From positions 124,001-188,000 of the forward strand of contig NZ_JAAOZF010000001.1 of NCBI RefSeq assembly GCF_011759705.1: DNA of 64,000 bases, read 5' to 3'. This DNA is from Microbacterium ulmi. Its GTDB lineage: Bacteria; Actinomycetota; Actinomycetes; Actinomycetales; Microbacteriaceae. Of the stretch, positions 16,710 to 25,220 are shown one piece after another. The position numbers were made by a program, and so were the translations under genes. Position 1 is the first letter of the stretch; each line of letters begins with the position of its first letter. The notes beneath the pieces are model-generated. The model saw only the letters and a list, made by a program, of their open reading frames with translations. It did no database searches and had not been told where the DNA came from.

Positions 16710-17783
16710 ATGATGAAGAAGTCATCTCTGCTTGCCGCAGCCGCAGTCGGCGGCGCGGCAGCACTCCTGCTGTCCGGCTGTGCCGGCGGCGGCACGGCGA
16801 CCCCCGACGACGGCGGAGACGCCAGCAACCGTGCGTGCGTCATCCTCCCCGACGCGGCGTCGTCTCCCCGCTGGGAGAACCTCGACCGCCCGTTCCTGCA
16901 GGACGGTCTGGAGGCCGCCGGCTTCGAGGTCGACATCCAGAACTCGCAGGCCGACGTCAACAAGTTCACGACGATCGCCGACCAGCAGCTCACGCAGGGC
17001 TGCAACATCATGCTCCTCGTCGACTACCAGGGCGCGGCCGAGGCCGTGGCCGCCAAGGCCAAGGCAGAGGGGATCCCGGTCATCGCCTACGACCGGCCGT
17101 TCTCAGGCGCCGACGCCTACGTGTCCTTCGACAACGTCGAGGTCGGCCGCCTGCAGGGCCAGATCGTCCTCGACGGGCTCGAGGCGAAGGGCGTCGCGCC
17201 CGCCGACGCGGTCGTCGTCTACATCGGCGGCGACCCGACCGACGGCAACGCGGGCATGTTCCACGAAGGCGCCGACGAGGTGCTGTCGGCTGCCGGCATC
17301 AGCCCGGCCGCCGAGCCCGACGGGGCGTGGGACCAGACGAAGTCGCAGACGAACTTCGAGCAGGCCCTCACGGCTCTCAACGGACACGTCGACGGCGTGT
17401 GGGCCGCGAACGACACGAATGCGGCAGGCGTCATCAAGGTGCTGCAGGACAACGACCTGAAGGGCGTCGCCGTCTCGGGTCAGGACGCGAACGTCGCCGG
17501 CCTGCAGAACATCCTGCTCGGCTGGCAGACGGGCACGGTGTGGAAGCCGGTCAAGGATCTCGCCGAGAAGGCCGTCGAGGTCGCCACGACCCTCGTGAAC
17601 GGCGACGAGGTGCAGGCCGACGCCCAGCTCGATGACGGCACGCCGTACATCCAGGCCACGCCGATCTCGGTCGGACCGGACCAGGTCAAGGACGTCATCG
17701 CGGCCGGCGGGTACGCGACCTTCGACGAGGTCTGCACGGCAGACGTCGCCGCCGCCTGCGCGGAGTTCGGCGTCACGAAGTAG
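16710..17783 (+). CDS. Sugar ABC transporter substrate-binding lipoprotein (CUT2, XylF-like), copy 2
   Basis: A 357-residue lipoprotein with lipobox LLSGC near residue 24. The mature domain follows copy 1 segment by segment ('GVPVIAYDR' versus 'GIPVIAYDRPFSG', 'AYVSFDNVEVGRLQGQ', 'VWAANDTNAAG', 'DEVCTADVAAACAEFGV' at the end), so the two are paralogues. It starts with two consecutive ATG codons behind GAAAGG. A strong hairpin follows the stop, which may let this binding protein be made in excess over the downstream ATPase and permease. Confidence 0.93.
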   Translation: MMKKSSLLAAAAVGGAAALLLSGCAGGGTATPDDGGDASNRACVILPDAASSPRWENLDRPFLQDGLEAAGFEVDIQNSQADVNKFTTIADQQLTQGCNIMLLVDYQGAAEAVAAKAKAEGIPVIAYDRPFSGADAYVSFDNVEVGRLQGQIVLDGLEAKGVAPADAVVVYIGGDPTDGNAGMFHEGADEVLSAAGISPAAEPDGAWDQTKSQTNFEQALTALNGHVDGVWAANDTNAAGVIKVLQDNDLKGVAVSGQDANVAGLQNILLGWQTGTVWKPVKDLAEKAVEVATTLVNGDEVQADAQLDDGTPYIQATPISVGPDQVKDVIAAGGYATFDEVCTADVAAACAEFGVTK

Positions 17784-17791
17784 CCCGACCC

Positions 17792-17830
17792 GAGGGGGCG
17801 CCGCGTCCGACCAGGAGGCGGCGCCCCCTC
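17792..17830 (+). terminator. Intra-operon hairpin after binding-protein gene
   Basis: Perfect 13-bp stem GAGGGGGCGCCGC / GCGGCGCCCCCTC (17792-17804 and 17818-17830) with a 13-nt loop and no T-run. It lies 9 bp after the binding-protein stop and 105 bp before the ATPase. It could be an attenuator or a 3'-end mRNA stabiliser. Confidence 0.7.
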
Positions 17831-17934
17831 CTCATCCCGACCTCGGCCACGATGCGCGGCGATCCGCCGCGCGGCACATGGGATCTCCGGGGATACGATT
17901 CCCCGAGATCGGTCCTCATCGCAAGGAAGCGAAC

Positions 17935-18741
17935 ATGCCAGATACGATCACCGACGCCGAGCCGATCATCGAGCTCGTCGGCGTGAAGAAGTCATTCGGC
18001 CCCGTCAGCGTGCTCAAGGGGGTCGATCTCAAGGTCTACCCGGGCAAGGTCACGGCCCTCGTGGGCGACAACGGCGCCGGCAAGTCCACCCTCATCAAAG
18101 GTCTCGCGGGAGTCCAGCCCTACGACGAGGGCGAAGTCCGCGTCGACGGCGAGCACCGCGACCTGCACGCTCCGCGGGATGCCTCGTCCCTCGGGATCGA
18201 GGTCGTGTACCAGGACCTCGCCCTGTGCGACAACCTCGACATCGTGCAGAACATGTTCCTCGGCCGCGAGGAGCTGACCTTCGGAACGTTCGACGAGGGC
18301 CGCATGGAGAAGGACGCGTCCGACACCCTCCGCTCCCTCTCCGTGCGCACCGTCAAGTCGGTGCGCCAGAAGGTCTCGTCGCTGTCGGGCGGTCAGCGCC
18401 AGACGGTCGCGATCGCCCGCGCCGTCCTGAAGAAGGCGCGGGTCGTGATCCTCGACGAGCCCACGGCCGCGCTCGGCGTCGCGCAGACGGAGCAGGTCCT
18501 GCATCTCGTCGAGCGTCTGGCTGCGCAGGGCGTCGCCGTCATCCTCATCAGCCACAACCTCGCCGACGTCTTCGCCGTCGCCGACGACATCGCGGTCCTC
18601 TACCTCGGGCAGATGGTCGCGCAGATCGCGACGAAGGAGACGACCCGCGACGACGTCGTCGGCTACATCACGGGCACCAAGACCCTCGGCGGCGTCGAGC
18701 ACATCGGCACGTCCACGATCGTGACAGGAGGCGCGGCATGA
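17935..18741 (+). CDS. Sugar ABC transporter ATP-binding protein, single-domain CUT2 type, copy 2
   Basis: A 268-residue single-domain ATPase, paralogous to the one at 14456: Walker A 'GDNGAGKST', Q-loop 'VYQDLALCDNLDIVQNMFLG', signature 'LSGGQRQ', Walker B 'VVILDEPTAALGV', switch 'LISHNLADV'. It starts at 17935 behind AAGGA; the longer in-frame extension overlaps the preceding hairpin and is rejected. The permease start overlaps its stop by ATGA. Confidence 0.93.
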   Translation: MPDTITDAEPIIELVGVKKSFGPVSVLKGVDLKVYPGKVTALVGDNGAGKSTLIKGLAGVQPYDEGEVRVDGEHRDLHAPRDASSLGIEVVYQDLALCDNLDIVQNMFLGREELTFGTFDEGRMEKDASDTLRSLSVRTVKSVRQKVSSLSGGQRQTVAIARAVLKKARVVILDEPTAALGVAQTEQVLHLVERLAAQGVAVILISHNLADVFAVADDIAVLYLGQMVAQIATKETTRDDVVGYITGTKTLGGVEHIGTSTIVTGGAA

Positions 18742-20006
18742 GCGTCGAGACCACCCGGACCGCCGCTGCGCCCGATCCCGCCGTCAGCGACCTCATCGGA
18801 AGCGGCGTCGAAGGCGGACTCGCCGACCAGATCCAGGCCTGGTGGCAGCGCGTGCGCGGCGGCGACATGGGAGCCCTCCCCGCGATCGGCGGACTGGTCG
18901 TGCTCGCGATCCTGTTCTCGGCGCTGAGCCCGTTCTTCCTCACGGAGCGCAACTTCGCCAACCTCCTCAACCAGGCGGCGACGCTCGTCGTGCTCGGCAT
19001 GGCGCTCGTGTTCGTCCTGCTGCTCGGCGAGATCGACCTGTCCGCGGGCGTGACGGGCGGCGTCGCGATGGCGATCTTCGTCTCGCTCATCGCCCAGTTC
19101 GGGCTGCCGTGGCCGCTCGCGCTCGTCATCGCGTTCACGTTCGGCATCGGCACGGGCGCCCTCATCGGATTCTTCGTCGCGAGAGTCGGCATCCCGTCGT
19201 TCGTCGTGACGCTGGGCCTGTTTCTCGGGTTCCAGGGCCTCGCGCTCATCATCATCGGCCCCGGCGGCCTCTACCGCCTGCAGGTCCCCGAGCTCATCGC
19301 GCTGCAGAACGGCAACCTGCCCGTGTGGGGAGGATGGGTGATGCTGCTCGTCATGCTCCTCATCTCCGGCGGCATGTCCTTCTGGGACCGCGCGCGCCGC
19401 GCGCGTGCGGGCGTGCCCAACCGGGCGATCTCGCTCGTGTGGATCAAGCTCGCCGCCATCGCGCTCGTCGGAGGCGCGTTCGTGTACGTGCTGAACCAGG
19501 ACCGCGGGCAGGTCAATCCCGTCGAGGGCGTTCCGGTCATCGTGCCCGTCGTGCTCGTCATCCTGTGGATCGGCACATTCGTGCTCGACCGGACGAAGTT
19601 CGGCAGGTACGTCTACGCGATCGGCGGGAACGCCGAGGCCGCGCGCCGCTCGGGCGTCAAGGTGCGCTGGGTCAAGTGGTGGGCCTTCGTCATCTGCTCG
19701 GCGCTCGCCGTCGTGTCGTCGCTGTTCGCGGTGTCGCGCGTGGGCTCGGTCGACGCGACCGTCGGGCGCGACATCGTGCTGAGCGGCGTCGCAGCCGCGG
19801 TCGTGGGCGGCGTGAGCCTCTTCGGCGGCAGGGGCCGGCTCGTCCATGCCGCGATCGGCGCTCTCGTGATCGCCGTCATCACCAACGGCCTGGGCCTGCT
19901 CAAGCTGCCCTCGGGCTTCAACCTGCTGGTCACGGGCGGCGTCCTGATCCTCGCCGCGACCGTCGACGCCCTGTCGCGGCTGCGAGGAGGCCAGACCCGC
20001 ACCTGA
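18738..20006 (+). CDS. Sugar ABC transporter permease (CUT2, XylH-like), copy 2
   Basis: A 422-residue membrane protein, paralogous to the permease at 15340 ('GMALVFVLLLGEIDLSAGVTGG', 'GGNAEAARRSGVKVRWVKWW', 'AAVVGGVSLFGGRGRL', 'NGLGLLKLPSGFNLLVTGG'). A cytoplasmic N-terminal extension of about 45 residues precedes the first hydrophobic segment. Last gene of the second importer cassette; a bidirectional hairpin follows it. Confidence 0.93.
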   Translation: MSVETTRTAAAPDPAVSDLIGSGVEGGLADQIQAWWQRVRGGDMGALPAIGGLVVLAILFSALSPFFLTERNFANLLNQAATLVVLGMALVFVLLLGEIDLSAGVTGGVAMAIFVSLIAQFGLPWPLALVIAFTFGIGTGALIGFFVARVGIPSFVVTLGLFLGFQGLALIIIGPGGLYRLQVPELIALQNGNLPVWGGWVMLLVMLLISGGMSFWDRARRARAGVPNRAISLVWIKLAAIALVGGAFVYVLNQDRGQVNPVEGVPVIVPVVLVILWIGTFVLDRTKFGRYVYAIGGNAEAARRSGVKVRWVKWWAFVICSALAVVSSLFAVSRVGSVDATVGRDIVLSGVAAAVVGGVSLFGGRGRLVHAAIGALVIAVITNGLGLLKLPSGFNLLVTGGVLILAATVDALSRLRGGQTRT

Positions 20007-20021
20007 TCCGTCTCGGATCGC

Positions 20022-20059
20022 CGGAGCCGCCTCGTCCCCTCAGGGCCGGGGCGGCTCCG
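20022..20059. terminator. Bidirectional terminator hairpin between importer and sirtuin genes
   Basis: Perfect 10-bp arms CGGAGCCGCC / GGCGGCTCCG (20022-20031, 20050-20059) with an inner CCCC/GGGG pairing. The genes converge here, and the right arm is also the C-terminal coding sequence of the sirtuin gene. No T-run on either strand. Confidence 0.65.
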
Positions 20060-20753
20060 CGCTGCGGGCGGCGAGCACGTCGTCGACCCACCCGGGAACG
20101 ACGGTCGTCGCGGGACCCGCGCGCACCTCGTCGAACGGGACGACGGCGTCGCTCGGCACGAGGGTGAGCTCGACGGTGCGCGCCCCGAACGCGGCCGCGA
20201 GCGCGACGTACCCCGCCGCGGGATACACTGCGCCCGACGTCCCGATCGAGACGAACACGTCGCATGCCACGATCGCCTGCTCGATGCGGTCGAGCCCGTA
20301 CGGCAGCTCGCCGAACCAGACGACGTCGGGGCGCAGCATCCGCTCTCCGCACTCGGGGCACGCCGGGCGGTCGGCGAGGTCGCCCGACCACCCGGGTCGC
20401 GCGCCGCACGCGCCGCACAGGGCACGGAGCAGCTCGCCGTGCATGTGCACGAGGTTGCGGCTGCCGGCCCTCTCGTGCAGGTCGTCGACGTTCTGGGTCA
20501 CGACCAGCAGGCCGTCGCCGAGGGCCCCCTCGAGGCGTGCGAGAGCGCGGTGCGCCGCATTCGGCGCGACGGATGCCGCGACCCGCCGCCTCTCGTCGTA
20601 GAAGCGCAGCACCAGGTCGGGGTCCGTCTCGAAGCCGTCCGGCGTCGCGACGGCCTCGACGCGGTGCCCCTCCCACAGCCCGTCCGCGGCGCGGAAGGTG
20701 GGGATGCCGCTCTCGGCCGAGATGCCGGCTCCCGTCAGCACGACGATCCGCAT
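20040..20753 (-). CDS. cobB: NAD-dependent protein deacylase, sirtuin family (CobB-like)
   Basis: A 237-residue sirtuin that removes acyl groups from lysines while consuming NAD. Motifs: 'LTGAGISAESGIPTFR' (residues 5-20), 'VTQNVDDLHERAG', the catalytic His in 'VHMHGEL', a zinc ribbon with 'CGAC' and 'CPEC', 'WFGELPY' and 'IGTSGAVYPAA'. 'RFYDERR' supplies the Tyr-x-x-Arg pair that in class III sirtuins prefers succinyl or malonyl lysine, so desuccinylase activity is predicted. The start lies 15 bp from the divergent DUF4921 gene, with very compact promoter sequences between. Confidence 0.95.
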   Translation of the reverse strand: MRIVVLTGAGISAESGIPTFRAADGLWEGHRVEAVATPDGFETDPDLVLRFYDERRRVAASVAPNAAHRALARLEGALGDGLLVVTQNVDDLHERAGSRNLVHMHGELLRALCGACGARPGWSGDLADRPACPECGERMLRPDVVWFGELPYGLDRIEQAIVACDVFVSIGTSGAVYPAAGYVALAAAFGARTVELTLVPSDAVVPFDEVRAGPATTVVPGWVDDVLAARSAEPPRP

Positions 20754-20770
20754 GGCACCATTGTCGCGTG
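20751..20770. promoter_or_regulatory. Compact divergent start region (possible back-to-back leaderless promoters)
   Basis: The start codons of the sirtuin gene (minus, 20753) and the DUF4921 gene (plus, GTG 20768) are separated by 14 bp. Plus: CACCAT then 6 nt then GTG. Minus: GACAAT then 6 nt then ATG. Both hexamers fit only the A2/T6 core of a -10, so support is weaker than at 41866. Confidence 0.4.
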
Positions 20771-22060
20771 AGCGACGGCGCAGCCACCACGTCCCCCCTG
20801 ACCCGCCTTCCCGACGGGACGGTGAAGCAGCTGAGCCCCCTCACCGGCACGCGCGTGTGGACCGTCCCCGGCCGCGCGAGCCGTCCTATCGCGATGGATC
20901 GCGCGGCGCCGCGCAGACTCGAACCGGGCGAGGCGACCCGGCTGTGCGCGTTCTGCCAGGACCGCTACCTCGAGACGACTCCCGAGAAGTCACGGCTCGT
21001 CGGCCCGGACCACGAAGAGCTGCGGCACGTGCCTGCGTCCGCGCTGTACGACACCGTCGCGCGGTTCCGCCGGTTCGGCAATCTGTTCGAGATCGTGTCG
21101 GCGGAGTACTGGCGCGAGAACCATGGGTTCCGCCAGCCGTCGTGGGTCGTCGACTGGGCGCGCGACTATCTGCAGGATCCCGCGGGCCGCGCCCACATCG
21201 AGCGGCTCGCCGCCGTGCGCGCCGCCGCGGGAGGCGAGGCGCAGAGCCTGGAGGAGTCCGCACTCGATCTCGTGGGCGGGTCGCACGACGTCGTGGTCGC
21301 ACGCCGTCACGTCGTCGACGACGCCGAGACCGATCATCAGCTCGTCTCGTCGGGGGTGCTCACGCCCGACGAGCACGGCGCGTACGTCGCCTTCGCGGTG
21401 CGCTCGCTCGCCGAGATCGCGGCGGCGCAGCCCCACGCCGCCTACGTCGCCGTGTTCCAGAACTGGCTGCGCCCCGCCGGCGCGTCGTTCGAGCACCTGC
21501 ACAAGCAACTCGTCGCGATCGACGAGCACGGACCGCAGACCGATCACGAGCTGCGGCTGCTCGCGGGAGACCGCGCGCTCTATCAGCATGCGATCGCCGA
21601 CCTGGCGATGCGCGAGCGCCTGATCGTCGCGGCCAACGACGGCGCCGTCGCGATCGCCGGGGTCGGGCACCGATTCCCCGCGTTCGAGGTCTACTCGACA
21701 TCGACCGCGAATCTCCCGCAGGAGCACACGCCTGCGCAGATCCGCGCCGTCAGCGATCTGCTGCACGCGCTCCACGCCGCGACCGGGGTGCATGTGCCGA
21801 CGAACGAGGAATGGCACTATCGGCCGCCGGGAGCCGCATGGCCCATGCCGTGGCGGGTCGTGCTGAAGTGGCGCATCTCGACGCCCGCCGGCTTCGAGGG
21901 CGGCACGAAGATCTACGTCAACACGATCGACCCCTGGGAGCTGCGCAGGCGCGCCGTCGCAGCCCTCGCCGAGCTGCGAGCGGAGGGTCGGCTCGGCGAC
22001 GGCATCCGCGTGGGCGACGAGTGCACCTCCGACGACGCACGGCTGCGCTACATGGAGTGA
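20768..22060 (+). CDS. DUF4921 family protein, GalT/HIT-like fold
   Basis: A 430-residue conserved actinobacterial protein. Near residue 60 'CAFCQDRY' looks like a zinc-binding pair, and mid-protein 'FQNWLRPAGASFEHLHKQLVA' resembles the HxH active-site strand of galactose-1-phosphate uridylyltransferases; 'TNEEWHYRPPG' and 'MPWRVVLKWRISTPAGFEGG' follow. A nucleotidyl-transfer or hydrolysis role is plausible but the usual H-P-H motif is altered to H-L-H-K-Q. GTG start chosen because it lies 6 nt after a possible -10. Its end overlaps the convergent gene by 13 bp. Confidence 0.8.
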   Translation: MSDGAATTSPLTRLPDGTVKQLSPLTGTRVWTVPGRASRPIAMDRAAPRRLEPGEATRLCAFCQDRYLETTPEKSRLVGPDHEELRHVPASALYDTVARFRRFGNLFEIVSAEYWRENHGFRQPSWVVDWARDYLQDPAGRAHIERLAAVRAAAGGEAQSLEESALDLVGGSHDVVVARRHVVDDAETDHQLVSSGVLTPDEHGAYVAFAVRSLAEIAAAQPHAAYVAVFQNWLRPAGASFEHLHKQLVAIDEHGPQTDHELRLLAGDRALYQHAIADLAMRERLIVAANDGAVAIAGVGHRFPAFEVYSTSTANLPQEHTPAQIRAVSDLLHALHAATGVHVPTNEEWHYRPPGAAWPMPWRVVLKWRISTPAGFEGGTKIYVNTIDPWELRRRAVAALAELRAEGRLGDGIRVGDECTSDDARLRYME

Positions 22061-22674
22061 CCTCGGCCCGGCCGAGCCTGCGTGCCCGGCGCCGTGTGCG
22101 CGAGGACCCGCTCCCACACGACGCCGAGCGCGAGGCGCGCGTCGGCGCCCTCGGAGGGAGGGGGGACGATCTCGACCCGGGCGGAAGGAAGGCGGGCGCG
22201 ATGCCACTCGGCCGCGGCGGCCGCGGCGTCGGGGTCGTGCTCGCCGACGAGGATGAGGGTCTGCGCCGAGACGCCCGCAAGCGTGCGCTGCTCCTCCTCA
22301 CGGTCGAGGGGACCCTCGGGCTCGGGGACGGCGACGAGCGCGAGGCGGTCGACGCGGTCGGCGAGGACGGCGGCCAGATGCACCGCGACCTCGCCCGCGC
22401 CCCCGACGCCGACGAGTCCGAAGCGGCCCTCCGCCGCGACGTCGTCCATGAGCTCGACGAGGGCCTTCACCGTCACGGCGGCCGGCGTCTCGCCCCCGTA
22501 CGCGCCGGGCTCGGCGACCTCGGCGTCGTCGACGCGGACCGCGACGAGCCGGACGTCCCGCGTGCGCGTCACCGTGACGTCGGGGTCTGTCGTCGCGAGG
22601 GCGCCTTCGCGGAGCACGACGACCGTGCCGTCGGCATCGGGCGAGCCGAGGCTCGCGTACTCGATGCGGGTCAT
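22048..22674 (-). CDS. Alpha/beta-hydrolase-fold protein lacking the nucleophile (pseudo-hydrolase)
   Basis: A 208-residue protein with alpha/beta-hydrolase features: a strand plus elbow 'GRFGLVGVGGAGEVAVHLAA', the acid-strand region 'AQTLILVGEHDPDA' and a C-terminal helix. At the elbow the usual G-x-S-x-G is G-V-G-G-A-G, so the serine is replaced by glycine, and no clear catalytic histidine follows. It starts 2 bp after the ligase stop, so it is co-translated with LigB. A binding or regulatory role is more likely than hydrolysis. Confidence 0.75.
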   Translation of the reverse strand: MTRIEYASLGSPDADGTVVVLREGALATTDPDVTVTRTRDVRLVAVRVDDAEVAEPGAYGGETPAAVTVKALVELMDDVAAEGRFGLVGVGGAGEVAVHLAAVLADRVDRLALVAVPEPEGPLDREEEQRTLAGVSAQTLILVGEHDPDAAAAAAEWHRARLPSARVEIVPPPSEGADARLALGVVWERVLAHTAPGTQARPGRGHSM

Positions 22675-22676
22675 CG

Positions 22677-24203
22677 TCACGACGCACCTCCGGGAAGCAG
22701 CGCACGCAGGGCCTGGATCGTGTCGGCCTCGTCCGGCCGCTTGTCTGGACGATACGCCTTCACGCGGGCGAAGCGCAGGGCGACGCCGCCCGGATACCGC
22801 GACGAGCGCTGCACGCCGTCGATCGCGATCTCGACGAGCGTCACCGGCTCGACGTGGACCGCGCTCGAGGTCCGCCGCGTCTGTATCGTCGGGAAGTACG
22901 CGGTCTGCCACCGCAGGAGCTCGTCCGTCAGTCCCTTGAAGGTCTTGCCGACCATGACGAAGCCTCCGCCGAACTCGCCCGTCTCGTCTCGCGCGCCGAG
23001 ATGCAGGTTCGAGAGCCACCCCTGGCGCCGCCCCGATCCCGGCTCGACGGCCAGCACGACGAGGTCGTAGGTGTGCACGGGCTTGACCTTGATCCACGTC
23101 GCGCCGCGGCGGCCCGCCGCGTACGGCGCGTCGAGCGCCTTCACGACGACGCCTTCGTGCCCCTCGGCGAGGGCCTGCGCCGAGAGCTCCTCTCCGGCGG
23201 CGGGATCGGCGGTCTGGACTCCCGGCATGAGCCACTCGCCCGCCACCGCCGTGAGCTCGGCCCGGCGAACGCGCAGCGGCTCGTCGAGCAGGTCGCGGCC
23301 GTCGCGATGGAGCAGGTCGAAGAACCACGGACGCAGGAGCAGGTCGGATGCGGCATCCGCCCCGAAGCGCGCCATCGTGTCCTGGAACGGCCGGGGCTTT
23401 CCGTCCTCGTCGAGCGACAGCGTCTCGCCGTCGAGGATGAGCGCCTTCGCCGGCAGGGCGCGCACGATTCCGACGAGCTCCGGCACGCGATGCGTCACGT
23501 CGGCGAGGCTGCGCGTGAAGACCCGCACGTCGTCGCCCGCGCGGTGTACCTGGATGCGCGCACCGTCGAGCTTGTACTCGACGGACGCCTCCCCGACGGC
23601 CTCGACCGCCGCCGCGGCCGTCGTTCCCGTCGACGCGAGCATCGGCAGGACCGGCCGCCCGACGACGAGGCCGACCGCGGCGAGGTCGTCGGCCGAGCCC
23701 GTCAGCGCGAGCAGCGCCGTCGCGCCGAGGTCGCCCGACAGCATCGCCGCGCGCCGCACCGTCTCGGCCCGGCGGCCGGACGCCTTCGCGATCGCGTCGA
23801 GGAGCACGCCCTCGAGCGCGCCCGTGCGCAGCTCGCCGAGGAGCACGCGCGCGATGAAGTCCCACTCGACCGTCGTCGCGCGGGCCGCGAGGTCGCGCAG
23901 CGCCTGCGCGCGCTCGGCTTGCGATCCTGTACCGGATGCGGCCGCCAGCCGGTCGAGAACCGCATCGACGTCACCGAGGCGGAGCGAGGGAACGGACGCG
24001 TGCTCCACGTCGAGCGCGGCGATCCCGCGCCACCCGACCCCGAGCCGGCCCTGCCGAGGGCTCGCGGTGAGGAACCCGATGGCGGCGGGGAGCTCGTCAG
24101 GATCGATCTGGGCGAGAAGCGACGCGAGGGCGTCGATCTTCGCGAGGCGCGACGGCGTCGCGCCGACCGAGTGGACCGTGTCGACCAGCCGTGCGAGCAG
24201 CAT
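22677..24203 (-). CDS. ligB: ATP-dependent DNA ligase (LigB type)
   Basis: A 508-residue ATP-dependent ligase with the domain order of mycobacterial LigB. An N-terminal DNA-binding domain (about 1-200) has the typical 'LLGELRTGALEGVLLDAIAKA'; the adenylation domain has the nucleophilic Lys in 'EYKLDGARIQVHR', then 'LILDGETLSL', 'WFFDLLH', 'EGHEGVVVKALDAPYAAGRR' and 'TWIKVKP'. A C-terminal OB fold includes 'GKTFKGLTDELLRWQT' and 'VALRFARVKAYRPDK'. It is additional to the NAD-dependent replicative ligase and may serve repair. GAGAAT stands 6 nt before the ATG. Confidence 0.95.
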   Translation of the reverse strand: MLLARLVDTVHSVGATPSRLAKIDALASLLAQIDPDELPAAIGFLTASPRQGRLGVGWRGIAALDVEHASVPSLRLGDVDAVLDRLAAASGTGSQAERAQALRDLAARATTVEWDFIARVLLGELRTGALEGVLLDAIAKASGRRAETVRRAAMLSGDLGATALLALTGSADDLAAVGLVVGRPVLPMLASTGTTAAAAVEAVGEASVEYKLDGARIQVHRAGDDVRVFTRSLADVTHRVPELVGIVRALPAKALILDGETLSLDEDGKPRPFQDTMARFGADAASDLLLRPWFFDLLHRDGRDLLDEPLRVRRAELTAVAGEWLMPGVQTADPAAGEELSAQALAEGHEGVVVKALDAPYAAGRRGATWIKVKPVHTYDLVVLAVEPGSGRRQGWLSNLHLGARDETGEFGGGFVMVGKTFKGLTDELLRWQTAYFPTIQTRRTSSAVHVEPVTLVEIAIDGVQRSSRYPGGVALRFARVKAYRPDKRPDEADTIQALRALLPGGAS

Positions 24204-24242
24204 CCTCGGATTCTCGCACCGACCGCCGACACGCGGTACGGG

Positions 24243-25220
24243 TCAGCGACGGCTCCAGACGTCCCGCAGGGCCGGTTCGAGATCCGGCCATGCGAACCCG
24301 TACCCCGCCTGCGTGAGGATGCCGGGAAGGACCCATCGGCTCTTGAGGACGAGCTCGGGCTCCGTGCGCAGCACCCACATCGCGGGCTCGAGCATGAATC
24401 GCGGCGCCGGCAGGCCCACCGGCATCCCGACGACGCGTCGCAGCGTCGCCATGAGCTCCGTGTTGTCGCTCGGGTGGGGCGCGGCGAGGTTCACGGGACC
24501 CTCGATCGACGCCCTGTCGCGGATGAACCGCACGGCCCCGACGACGTCGTCGACGTGGATCCAGCTGAACCGCTGCCGCCCGCGCGAGCGGTGCCATGGG
24601 GCACGGCCGTCGCCCGAGGGGTGGCGTCCGATTCCGCGGTACCGGCGATGCGGGATCCATCTCCCGTCGAGCTGCGGACCGCCGAGGCCGAACCGTGCGA
24701 GCCGGAAGAGCGTGTTCGTCGCGGGGCCGTCGCCGAGGACGATCGCCATGCGCAGCGCGACGCGCCGGGTCGCCGGGAGGTCGCCCGCGAACAGCTCGGC
24801 CTCCCAGTCCCGCGCGACGTCGACGGAGAACCCGGCGCCGAGCTCGCCGCCGGCCTCGGTCTGCGGTCGGTCCAGGGCGTACCGGTAGATCGTCGCCGTG
24901 CTCGCGTTGAGCCACAGTGAAGGCGGGGCCGCGGCATCCGTCATCGCTTCGCGCAGGGCGCGCGTCGTCGCGGTGCGCGAGCGGTGGATCTCGTCGCGAT
25001 GGGCGTCCGTGTAGCGGCAGTCGACGCTCTTGCCCGCGAGGTTGACGAGGAGGTCGGCGCCGTCGACGGCGCGGCGGAGGGCGACGGGGTCGTCCCACCG
25101 GGCGTCGGGACCTGTGCGTCCGATGATCCGGAGCTCGTACCCGTCGTCGACGAGCGCGCGCCGCAGCGCGCCGCCGACGAAGCCCGAGGCGCCGGCGAGC
25201 ACCGCGATCGGCCGCGTCAC
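24243..25220 (-). CDS. TIGR01777-family NAD(P)-binding epimerase/nucleoside-diphosphate-sugar epimerase-like
   Basis: A 325-residue extended short-chain-dehydrogenase-like protein. Rossmann motif 'IAVLAGASGFVGGALRRAL' at residue 5, 'ADLLVNLAGKSVDCRY', 'WLNASTATIYRY', 'FSWIHVDDVVGAVRFI' and 'VNLAAPHPSDNTELM' are diagnostic of TIGR01777 (YfcH-like), and the C-terminal DUF1731-like helix is 'KSRWVLPGILTQAGYGFAWPDLEPAL'. An unusual Arg/His/Gly-rich insert near residue 195-215 is present. The GTG start overlaps the stop of the upstream F420-type gene (GTGA). Substrate unknown. Confidence 0.9.
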   Translation of the reverse strand: MTRPIAVLAGASGFVGGALRRALVDDGYELRIIGRTGPDARWDDPVALRRAVDGADLLVNLAGKSVDCRYTDAHRDEIHRSRTATTRALREAMTDAAAPPSLWLNASTATIYRYALDRPQTEAGGELGAGFSVDVARDWEAELFAGDLPATRRVALRMAIVLGDGPATNTLFRLARFGLGGPQLDGRWIPHRRYRGIGRHPSGDGRAPWHRSRGRQRFSWIHVDDVVGAVRFIRDRASIEGPVNLAAPHPSDNTELMATLRRVVGMPVGLPAPRFMLEPAMWVLRTEPELVLKSRWVLPGILTQAGYGFAWPDLEPALRDVWSRR

